From Ascarosepion bandense (taxonomy: Eukaryota; Mollusca; Cephalopoda; Sepiida; Sepiidae), in the NCBI GenBank assembly GCA_037127315.1, contig JBBBDQ010001271.1, positions 2,212,001 to 2,276,000 on the forward strand: a stretch of DNA of 64,000 nucleotides, written 5' to 3'. Of this stretch, positions 34,245 to 43,214 are shown piece after piece (position 1 is the stretch's first letter; the number at the start of each line of letters is the position of its first letter). The notes beneath the pieces are model-generated. The model saw only the letters and a program-made list of their open reading frames with translations. It was not told where the DNA came from and ran no database searches. The position numbers and the translations under genes were made by a program.

Positions 34245-34870
34245 TTTGGTTAAGGAATTCCTAGAATGATTCTTGTACTCGAACTAATTTCCAACCCACT
34301 TACACTTATTTAACTTTGAAGGTTTCTTTTTCTGAGCACTTATTGAATATTATCAATTAAAGTCTTTAGAGAAATTTCACTTTTGTAAAAAGTAAAGAAA
34401 TAATTTCATGCACATAGATGGCATTTAAGTTGGCAATAGCAGCAGGATTTCATGACAATGTAAATTTACAAATATGAGGAGGTGCTAAAAAATTCTTGGG
34501 CCAACCCTTTTCTAAAAATCTTACCAAATGACAAAAACAATTATTTTTAAAATTCAATCATAGTTGGGCTGTGAACATTTCAGAACACAAACCTCTCTTA
34601 AATTTACAGGGTGTGTCAGAAATACCTCCCACATATACCCTCCAGAATACCTTCCATTTTATGGTAAGACATTTAGTGGCAATGGTGTCTTCATGTATCT
34701 AATACCTTAACATTATGTTGCTGGTATTTCTGTTACATCCTGTACAATGTATATTAGTAGTTACTACTACATGGTGTTATGGTTTCATCCTCTTGTACAG
34801 CCTAAGATTACTACTATTTCTATACAATACACTTCAGAACACAAACATAGAAAAACACAAGGTACTCCTT
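34245..34870. other. Unassigned sequence
   Basis: Two short terminus-like sequences of mariner flavour (GAGGAGGTGCTAAAAAATTC at 34,478 and CAGGGTGTGTCAGAAAT at 34,608) occur without a partner or coding relic. Nothing else was recognised. Confidence 0.35.
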
Positions 34871-34879
34871 GAAAATAGT

Positions 34880-35190
34880 CTCTCGCACTTCCCGCCTGTG
34901 GAACTTGCTCCCATATTCTTGCTTTCCTGATGGCTACAACCTCCAGAAATTTAAATGCAAAGTCAATACTCATCTACTAACCACTGGACTCTAGCTCTCT
35001 CCCCACCCCTGTATAACCTTCCCTTTCTCTCCACCTATGTATCTGTCATCGCACCTGCTTTCTATTGTTCCTTTCTAACTAGTTTGTACTCCTCACTCTT
35101 TTCTAATTAATCTTTTTACATTTATGTAACCCCTGCACATCAGTGGCGTTTTCGCCTTGCTCGGGGTGAAATGATTAAAAAAAAAAAAGA
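34880..35190 (+). mobile_element. Jockey/CR1-like LINE, 3' end
   Basis: Begins at TCTCGCACTTCCCGCCTGTGG (ORF2 C-terminus) and ends in CCTTGCTCGGGGTGAAATGATT plus poly-A. It belongs to the same 3' UTR subfamily as 36,971-37,350, which lies inverted 1.8 kb away. Confidence 0.85.
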
Positions 35191-35194
35191 AAAA

Positions 35195-36025
35195 AAAAAG
35201 TTAATGAATTGGTCAAAAGAACTTGGAACCATAATTATTATGGACAGTTTCTGCACTTGTTTCACCCCTCCAAACAGAAGACTGTAAGAACATTAGTGAA
35301 ACTTAATATAAAACCAACAAAATATTTCTTGTCTGTCACATTCAATGAAGGATGTATAAAAGGAATGTTGCTGTCCAAATATACAAAACCAAGTAAAAGA
35401 ATCATGGAAAAAAAATCAAAGGAAAAAAATAAACAGGACAAGATTAGCAAACAATGAATAAAAATCCAGCCATCATCTCAAAAGTGGACACAATCTCAGT
35501 CTCTTAAATAAACTGAAATTCAAGGTACATTTAATTCAAATCTTAATGTCAATCACATAAAGTCAGGTCTTATTAGGAACTAGGACTCTCTAATATTAAA
35601 TATGTGATAGTTGCATTGTTAAAAAATATTTTCAAGAGGATGGATCAATTTATTATGAATTTATTTTGTAAACAGCATGAACTCATAAACTCATGAATTA
35701 TCTGACAGAAATAGAGGAGTTTATGAACAGTTACCATAAATTGTGATTTGTTTTCCTCACTGAAATTATGATTTTTTTCTTCTGTGACTTATCAGCCACA
35801 AAATATACAATATATGTTAGTAATATCTGGGTGTATTTGGGCATCAATGCTTCATTCACATAAATTTATTGAAATAATAATGAATGTTCTTTGTTAAGAA
35901 TTTATTTACCTATCTTTTCTATAGTTTAAACCATTTTTTAGTTTCTAGTACATTGATCACATGGGATTCTGCATGTGAAAATATAAATTGTTCACTGTCT
36001 GAGTACTTTCCAGCTTTTTCAAACC
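35195..36025. other. Unassigned sequence
   Basis: AT-rich sequence with short motif-free frames (35,209-35,457). No repeat was recognised. Confidence 0.4.
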
Positions 36026-36034
36026 ATTATCTAT

Positions 36035-36535
36035 ATTGGAGTAGATAGACTAAACTATCGCCCAGTTCACACTCCACCCACGTCTATTGAACAGGTGTAG
36101 AGGCTCATCCCTTGTTCCCTGTTTAGGACGTGGTTTCCAGTTTTCACTTTTCCAATCTTTTCACATTTCTTTTTTTTTTCAATTGGAGTAGATAAACTAA
36201 ACTATCGTCCAGTTCACACTCCACCCACGTCTATTGAACAGGTGTAGAGGCTCATCCCTTGTTCCCTGTTTAGGATGTGGTTTCCGGTTTTCTCTTTTCC
36301 AATCTTTTCACTTTTTTTTTTTTTAATTTTTTTTCAATTGGAGTAGATAGACTAAACTATCGCCCAGTTCACACTCCACCCACATCTATTGAACAGGTGT
36401 AGAGGCTCATCCCTTGTTCCCTGTTTAGGATGTGGTTTCCTGCTTTCTCTCCTCTAATCTTTTCACTCTTACGTAGCCCCCGGCACATCAGTGGTGTTAC
36501 CGCCTTGCTCGGGGTGATATGATTAAAAAAAAAAA
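36035..36535 (+). mobile_element. LINE-end element with three tandem heads and one tail
   Basis: Three copies of the LINE 5' head start at 36,035, 36,181 and 36,336, each about 125 bp and each followed by a T-rich spacer (period 146-155 bp). The third runs into the LINE 3' tail (GTAGCCCCCGGCACATCAG, CCTTGCTCGGGGTG, poly-A). Nothing of the ORF is present. The heads are nearly identical to each other (shared TCACACTCCACCCAC, TTGAACAGGTGTAGAGGCTC), so the multiplication is recent. A possible 6-bp TSD is ATTATC (36,026-36,031 and 36,539-36,544). Tandem 5' monomers recall the promoter repeats of some L1 families; that function here is inference. Confidence 0.85.
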
Positions 36536-36539
36536 GAAA

Positions 36540-36965
36540 TTATCAACCATTGTTTTTTGTTGAAGAAGTTAAAAAGGAAAACAATATTATGCCCCTTAAA
36601 AATGATATTATAGTGCTATTTATAAAAGTTCTGAGAAAATAAATAGGAAACATTACTTTTGGATAACTAGTATTTGTATATGTGTATATACAGGTTAAAT
36701 ATCTGTAACATACAAAATATTTATTATGAAATCAAATAAATGCATATGAATTTATTACAGCAGTATAAAATCAGACATATAATAAGATAACCAGGGGTCA
36801 TTTTGGACCTGGGTTTCCTCCTCTCTGAGAATATAAGACTTCACTATCTCAGCTCAGAAAGGTTTCAAACTCATCAAAAACCTTGACTTTATAAAATCCT
36901 TGTTGTTGTATTCCGAAATTAAGTTATGAATTATCTCCCATCTTGGTAAATTTTCTTAACCTTTA
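36540..36965. other. Unassigned sequence
   Basis: AT-rich sequence; no element or domain was recognised. Confidence 0.4.
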
Positions 36966-36970
36966 CCTTT

Positions 36971-37350
36971 CTTTTTTTTTTTTTTTTAATCATTTCATCC
37001 TGAGCAAGGCAGAAATGCCACTGATGAGGTGGGGGCTACATAACTGTAAAAAGATTAATTAGAAAAGAGTGAGGAGTACAAACTAGTTAGAAAGGAGCAA
37101 TAGAAAGCTGAGAATGCATGTGCGATGACAGATACATAGGTGGAGAGAAAGGGAAGGATATAGGGGAGGAGAGCTAGAGTCCAGTGGTTAATAGATGAGT
37201 ATTGACATTGCATTTAAATTTCTGGTGGTTGTAGCTGTCAGGAAAGCAAGAATATGGGAGAGAGTTCCACAGGTGGGAAGTGCAGGAGTAGAATTGTCAT
37301 CTGCATTTGACTAACCTGACTGTGAATAGGTGGGACCCAGTTGCCAGTAA
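36971..37350 (-). mobile_element. Jockey/CR1-like LINE, 3' end
   Basis: Minus-strand tail (poly-T on plus, then TCATCCTGAGCAAGGC) followed by the 3' UTR and the last part of ORF2. Same subfamily as 34,880-35,190; together they form an inverted pair. Confidence 0.85.
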
Positions 37351-37359
37351 AGAAAAATG

Positions 37360-38590
37360 TTTCCCAAGTCTGTAGAAGTTGTCAGCTGTTTGCCATTTTC
37401 AACAAAGCTGGTGAGAACTCATCTTCATCAAAATATTGACTTAGCAGCCATCCTACTGTCATTATCAAAATCCATGAAACTGTTGTGAACAATGAGATAG
37501 TTGATTGCATCTCCAAAAATGACCTTGTGAATGAAAAACAGTATGGGCTTCACTTCTCCCACATCTACTGCAGAAGTTTTAATTGTCATCACCTACAGAA
37601 TTAGTGATACACTTAATGATAGTTTTATCATCATAGCACTTTAGACATTTAAAAAGCTTTTGACAAGGTGTGTCATAGGGAAGATTTTACACAAACTCTC
37701 CAGCTATGGTATCTCTGAAAGAGTCTATGCCTTTCAATAGGTCCATGAAGGCCATTATTAATGGCCAATCTTCTGAACACTATGAGATCAATGCAGGTGC
37801 CTAACAAGACTGTCCTCATTTGTAACCTCTTCCTGCTTTTTAACAATGATCTACTGGGTGGGGGGGGTCATTCTCAAATCATTAGTAAACATCTATGCAG
37901 AATAATGCAGATTAAGGATCAGTCAATCACTTAATTGCCATATGTGATACATACTTGGCTGATCATGTCACAAAAGTGACATGACTTACTGGGCAGAATA
38001 TTTTTATACAGTAGGTTGCTATTACTGCCTGTGATAGACTGGTTACCAAACAAGTTTACAGAACCCAATCTGTCCTGCTATTTAACCCATAGCTAGAGGT
38101 AAAAGAGATGGATTTGTATATTTTCCAAGGGTATTTGTATGCAAGGGAATACAGCAAATTAAACTGGATAACTGGATTAAGGATACACTTTCAAAAGACA
38201 ATATGATTAGTGCCTTGCAGTTTATCTCTCCTCTAATCTAGCTAAAACATCTCAATGGAGACAAAAAAACAAACTATGTCTCAAAAACCAGGCTAGTGCC
38301 ATTAGATTTTCATCAATCAGAACTTCAGTTTTCTCTAGTCACAATGAATGATTACACTCTCAATGAGGCTACATACTTGGCAGACATACTGGTTCTCAAG
38401 GTCATCTCAGATCTTGGGAGGAACTAATGTATTGCTAGAAATAACAGAAAAAATGGTTAGCTCATTCTATCACGACAGGAAGTACCTGACTCCTTTTACC
38501 ATAACTTATCTTTACAAGAGTCAGATTAGGCCCAAAATGGAGTATTTCTTCTATTTCTGGACTGAAGCAGCTCAGTTTAAAAATCATATT
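37360..38590 (+). mobile_element. Old Jockey/CR1-like LINE fragment interrupted by a SINE
   Basis: Translated with frameshifts, 37,530-37,800 gives NEKQYGLHF, an interrupted KAFDKVCHRE (box A region) and MRSMQVP near box B. After the SINE at 37,920-38,174 the relic resumes and ends with YKSQIRPKMEYFFYFWTEAA (38,511-38,573), equivalent to YKSTIRPCIEYCCHIWSGAPA. Divergence from the other LINE copies is large, so it is an older family or an old copy. Confidence 0.7.
37920..38174 (-). mobile_element. SINE family A, 5'-truncated, with 10-bp TSD
   Basis: On the minus strand it keeps body and 3' end (complement of CAGTCAATCACTTAATTGCC) but lacks the tRNA-like head. GATTAAGGAT lies on both sides (37,910-37,919 and 38,175-38,184), an exact target-site duplication. 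This fixes the ends and shows that truncated copies were inserted as such. Confidence 0.9.
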
Positions 38591-38597
38591 CTTGTGA

Positions 38598-39127
38598 GAG
38601 AAAACAACTTTTTCATTACAGAATAAAAATAATTTATTAAGGATTAAGACCTTAATTAGTGATTATTTTTCTTTAAATAAAGCATTTGAAAAGACATTAT
38701 GTAAAATATGAACCAGTAATTTTTTTTATTGTTTTTTATTAAGTAAATGATAAATTATTAAATTATTTTTTATAAATATATTTTAGAATGTCAATTTACT
38801 TTATTAAAAAATGAATGGCATAAAGATTTACTTTATTAAAAATAATTAAAAACAAAAAACTGCTTTGTTTTGCCTTTTTAATTTACTTTATTAAAAATAA
38901 TTTAAAACAAGCATGTTTTATTGATTTATTTTTATATATTAATTTACTTTATTAAAAAATAAATTTCTTTACAATTTATTTTATTAAAAATAATTAGAAA
39001 CAAAAAGCTGGTTCATATTTTACATAATGCCTTTTCAAATGCCTTATTTAAAGAAAAACATTCACAAATTAAGGTTTTAATCTTTAATAAATTACTTTTA
39101 TTTGTTTATTAAAAAGTTGTTTTTCTA
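38598..39127. mobile_element. Foldback/MITE-like element with ~125-bp inverted ends
   Basis: The left arm 38,598-38,722 and the right arm 39,003-39,127 are inverted copies at roughly 88% identity by eye (AAAACAACTTTTT, TTTCTTTAAATAA, GCATTTGAAAAG, CATTATGTAAAATATGAACC in the arms). The middle is made of short AT-rich direct repeats of TTTACTTTATTAAAAA type. No ORF. The long arms and repeated core resemble foldback elements. A target-site duplication is not clear. It separates an old LINE fragment from a PLE relic. Confidence 0.75.
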
Positions 39128-39194
39128 GTGCTGAGTTGTCTCAGTTCTGAGTTGTGTCAATGTTCAGCTGGCAGAGTTGACTTGGTTGTGTTAT

Positions 39195-39470
39195 TCTGCA
39201 GCCTTTTCTCTATGAACTGTAATGATTACCACAAAAAATACATAGGGGAGACATCTAGGAATTTAAATAAAAGATTATATAAACATGAAATAGATCTTTT
39301 ACAAAAGAATACACTCAGTGCACATGAACACATCATGATGTAATTGAATATAATTCTGATTTATTATTAATAGAGAAAACAATTTACTTAGACTAATGTG
39401 TATAGAAAGTACTTTGATTGTTAGATCATCCACAGTAAATTTACAAATTACTTTTCTTATTGCAACATAG
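39195..39470 (+). pseudogene. PLE GIY-YIG endonuclease relic, type 2
   Basis: The frame reads CNDYHKKYIGETSRNLNKRL, then YKHEIDLLQKNTLSAHEH. The KYIGET...R segment is the second half of the GIY-YIG nuclease motif with its conserved Arg, and SAHEH is the usual SAxAEH histidine region of Penelope-like elements. After a stop, 39,375-39,412 reads RENNLLRLMCIESTLI, matching the LxRExxxRxRxxLES segment near the end of PLE proteins. The reverse transcriptase is absent. Confidence 0.75.
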
Positions 39471-39604
39471 GATACTTAATAATACAAGTGATAAAAACAA
39501 AAAATAAAAGTATAAGAAAACTGAATCAAATTGATTCAACTACATGGCTAACCATATCTAAAAAAAAGAGAGTCTATAAGGGTTTCATGAGCTTAAAATA
39601 AAGG

Positions 39605-39740
39605 TTTTTGTTTGATATATATATCAGTAGCAAAGGGTGACTTTGGAAGCAGGCAATGCAGTTTATTATGCAGTCTAATCAACAAAGTGGAGTGGGAAAA
39701 GGAGAACCTCACACTGTGTCAGGGGTGAAGGGACTATGCA
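39605..39740 (+). repeat. Repeat family D, copy 1
   Basis: CAAAGGGTGACTTTGGAAGCAGG... GCAGTCTAATCAACAAAGT... matches 42,665-42,810 in inverted orientation. In both copies the left edge abuts a TA-rich tract (short here). Function unknown. Confidence 0.65.
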
Positions 39741-39822
39741 TGCCTTACTTTTTTTCCAGGATAAATAGTTTTGTTCACATTAAGTAAAACAATAGGAGAG
39801 TTCAGGTTTGTTGAATTGTTAA

Positions 39823-40044
39823 CCCTCTAGGGCCATTCGTATCATATTTGATACAGTATTTCCCTATAAGGAAACATTTGGTATTTCCCTATAAGGAAAC
39901 ATTTGGTATTCATTGACTGAGCAGTCAGTACTGCTTTCATTTGAAATTTATAAAATATTTCTCTTAAAAAATTTTTCAGGAAAATATTTCTTTCAAGGCT
40001 TGTTTTCATACTGTATCAAATATGATATGAATGGCCCTAGAGGA
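39823..40044. mobile_element. piggyBac-type MITE (222 bp) with TTAA target sites
   Basis: Terminal inverted repeats of 38 bp with two mismatches: left CCCTCTAGGGCCATTCGTAT..., right the complement of ...ATGAATGGCCCTAGAGGA. TTAA flanks both ends (39,819-39,822 and 40,045-40,048), the signature of piggyBac insertion. A partial palindrome (GTATCAAATATGATAC) lies in each end, and TATTTCCCTATAAGGAAACA is repeated in tandem inside at 39,867-39,905. No coding sequence, so a piggyBac transposase elsewhere must have moved it. Confidence 0.92.
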
Positions 40045-40049
40045 TTAAA

Positions 40050-41990
40050 TCTGACTTTTTCAACTTTGGATGTAAAAACATATTGGATTTGGATGGATTG
40101 AAATGTGAGTTGATATCAAATTGGCAACATTTTGTAAAGCAAGCATCAAGCATCCAAAATGTCCCAGAATAATACAACTTAAACAAAACAAAACTCTGGC
40201 AGAAATAACCAAATTACTGTCTAATTCTGACCATATCTGCCACATCAGCTTCCTGAAAGAGATTGTTTTCTTCACTAAAGCATGTAGGTACCTCACTTTT
40301 TTTTGCTAAAAAACAGCATGGATGAAAAAAGCCCCAAACTTAATAAAAAAAGTTTTATTGTCAAAATATTTGTTATTATTAAAAGTAAAAACCAAAGTAT
40401 TGTTAATATTATTTTATATTTCTTAAATACTTTCTAACACATTCAAAATTTTGGTTAAAAATCATCTTTTTTTTTGCATCAGTGTGAAATCAGAGTCGAC
40501 TATGAAAATTTTAGAGCCCTTTTTTTTCCAGTGAAAAACATTACTTTCAAAATTATTGGAAAAATCAAATAATAGTCAAATTTTAATTAAACTCTCTGGA
40601 CTTACAAATAAATGAATTTCTTTTTTAAAATTATTATTTTTATAAAACCTTGGTAAAAATATATTTTAACATCTGTCCTTTCCTTAATTTTATTTAATGA
40701 AATTTCTAGAAATTACATTCTGTCTGCAAACTTTGTTTTATTAGTTAAATGCAGAAGTCCACAGAGAATGTAAATCATGTATTTTTTAAACAGATTCTTG
40801 AAAATCTGCTTTGAATAGTAAAATAAAAATGCAGTAAACCTGTGACATTATTTAATTAGATAAACTTTTTATTTTAAACTTTTATTGCTTTTGTGAATAA
40901 TATATATTAAGGACATTATAGTCAGAAAAAAAATTATAATAATTTATAAACCTTAAGAATTTTTCAAATTTCTTCAAAACTGTCCACATTAAGTTATGAA
41001 TCTATTAAGTGAAGACTATATTTATTAATCAAAAATTGTAAAATTTAATACTAATCCTCATATAAAAAGATTTTTAAAATAATTATAATTTTTTTAATTG
41101 CATAAAACATGCTCCTTTTGAAAGAATGGATAACTATACATGAATCATCAGAAAATGGCATTGATCACAAAAGTAAACTTAAAGTCAACATTTCTAAAAT
41201 TAAATTACAGAGAATATTTCCTATGTTTTTAAGATTATTGTGTCATTAAAGATTATATAAAAAATTGTTCACCTATCATTTTCTTAAATTATGTTTCAAC
41301 AGATAAGGTCTCCGTAGGATAGTAATAAACATGTACATAGCTTATCAGTGCTTAACAAGTGCTTGTTGTGTATTGAAAGATATGTAAATCACTACTACTG
41401 TTTGTTTTAAAAAACATTTTTCTGCTATTTTTTTACCTTAAAGTAAATAATACTTGTTTCAAATCAGATTAATTATACTGTAAATAAGCTAATATTTGTC
41501 AAATTCAGTTTCAGAAAAGTACATTTTATTTTGGTAAAAGTTTTGATAAAGAAAATTACACTGTGCTGAAAAATGGCTAAAAAGGGTGCTAATCAGCTTT
41601 TTTAGAAAAAATAAAAAAATTGGTTCCAATCAATATAATCTTTGTTTGAAAACTACACTGCACAGTAATTTGATTAATGGAAATAGGAAATTCAATCATT
41701 TAGCTTTTAATTAAGGCTAAAATGAAAGCTTCAAAAAAGCTTTTCCATTTATTCATTTTTTCTAATTAGTTCATTTTAAAACTTAGGTATCACCAATTAT
41801 ATTGAAAAAGATGAGGTAAATAATTCATACAGTGTTCCCAAAGTGAAGATCAAGGAAATAAGTTTTTTCTCTACTTAAACTCCCTAAATAACATTGCTTA
41901 AAACAATTATCCTAACAAATGAAGAAATGGGAATTACAAAAAAATAAACGTACAAAGAGGATAATGAAAATTATCAATAATTAATTTTAT
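40050..41990. other. AT-rich sequence, nothing recognised, 1.9 kb
   Basis: Homopolymer-rich AT sequence with short motif-free ORFs (40,121-40,309 and its minus shadow). No tandem, inverted or interspersed repeat was noticed. Confidence 0.5.
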
Positions 41991-42070
41991 ATTAGATAAA
42001 ATTATTTGTCCTGGAAAAGGTGTAAGGCATGCAATGCATGCATTGTATTGCATACATGGAACCTTCACCT

Positions 42071-42073
<3 letters not shown>

Positions 42074-42111
<38 letters not shown>
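42074..42111. repeat. (TA)n microsatellite
   Basis: About 18 TA units; another tract of similar length is at 42,500-42,535 and a longer one at 42,810-42,852. Confidence 0.95.
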
Positions 42112-42115
<4 letters not shown>

Positions 42116-42496
42116 TAAATATGCGGTGTAGATATAGAAGAATCCAAAGGAGTATCCAGTACATAAAGTGGTAGGATAACTTTCTGAGAGAGCTCTAAAT
42201 ATATATGTATATATGTACATATAGAGCAAATATATGTAAAAATTAAGACAGACATGTTATACCATGGTTAAGTGGAAGTATAGGCCTATTTTAGGCAAAC
42301 CATCTTCAGCTTCCATCTTTATTGTACAGAAGATTGTACATGAATGAAATTTACAAATACTGAAAAAAAACAAAAACAGAAATAAAAATAAACATCACTC
42401 TCTTAAAAGTGAAAATTTAAGAAAAAATGCATCATTACATTAGTTAGGCAAATACATACACACATGAACATGTACACATACAAATATTCAAAGAGC

Positions 42497-42499
<3 letters not shown>

Positions 42500-42535
<36 letters not shown>
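42500..42535. repeat. (TA)n microsatellite
   Basis: About 17 TA units in unassigned sequence. Confidence 0.95.
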
Positions 42536-42539
<4 letters not shown>

Positions 42540-42659
42540 GAAATTAAGGGGATATGGGCTAATACAACACCAGTTATAATTATGAATTGATAAGAAATGC
42601 TAAAGATGTTGGAACAACAAAATTTAAAATTACAAAAAAAGGGTTGAAAGGACATCAAG

Positions 42660-42804
42660 TCCAGTTGACAATGCCCTTCTATCAACAGGGTTTGAAGATG
42701 AAATCTGAAGCAGACCCTGTCTGATAGATTCTCCTTTTACCTCTCTACTTTGCTGATTAGACTGCAAAATGGACTGCAAGCCATGCTTCCCAAGTCACCC
42801 TTCA

Positions 42805-42809
<5 letters not shown>
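42660..42809 (-). repeat. Repeat family D, copy 2
   Basis: Inverted relative to 39,605-39,740 (complement of GGGTGACTTGGGAAGCATGG, GCAGTCTAATCAGCAAAGTA). It abuts the (TA)n at 42,810-42,852, matching the TA-rich edge of copy 1. Confidence 0.65.

Positions 42810-42852
<43 letters not shown>
42810..42852. repeat. (TA)n microsatellite
   Basis: About 21 TA units, the longest pure TA run of the window, at the edge of repeat family D. Confidence 0.95.
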
Positions 42853-42856
<4 letters not shown>

Positions 42857-42957
42857 ATCAAACAAAAATATTACTTTTAGGCTTATAACACCCTTCTAGA
42901 GGATAAAACGCATTACTCAGAATTTTTCCACTCTGTCATTCATTTGTCTATATACTA

Positions 42958-43145
42958 CCGGCCATAATTATTAGGCCTCCGCAGTTGAAAAAAAATGATG
43001 TATTTCATACTATTTTTAGTATTTATTGCTAAGTGGATAATACTAAATAAAAATAGAATGGTTCTTTTGTTATTATTTGCAAAATTTTACAAGGCAGCCA
43101 GGAAGCCACTGCTTCAGCCAGCCAATAAGAAGAAGAGATTAGCAT
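42958..43145 (+). mobile_element. Tc1-like transposon relic
   Basis: CCGGCCATAATTATTAGGC at 42,958 resembles a Tc1-type terminus. At 43,085-43,135 the sequence encodes AARKPLLQPANKKKRLA, typical of the N-terminal DNA-binding part of Tc1 transposases, then a stop. Neither the DDE catalytic domain nor a right terminus follows; LINE sequence begins at about 43,215. It is an internally deleted and truncated copy. Confidence 0.6.
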
Positions 43146-43214
43146 GAGAAAGAGACCACAAAAACTGAACACCAGAACATTTCATTTGATGCACATGTTA
43201 TTGTGTAGTATTGT

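Noticed and set aside
34478..34625. Two mariner-like termini
   Set aside because: GAGGAGGTGCTAAAAAATTC and CAGGGTGTGTCAGAAAT are not inverted copies of each other and enclose no transposase relic.
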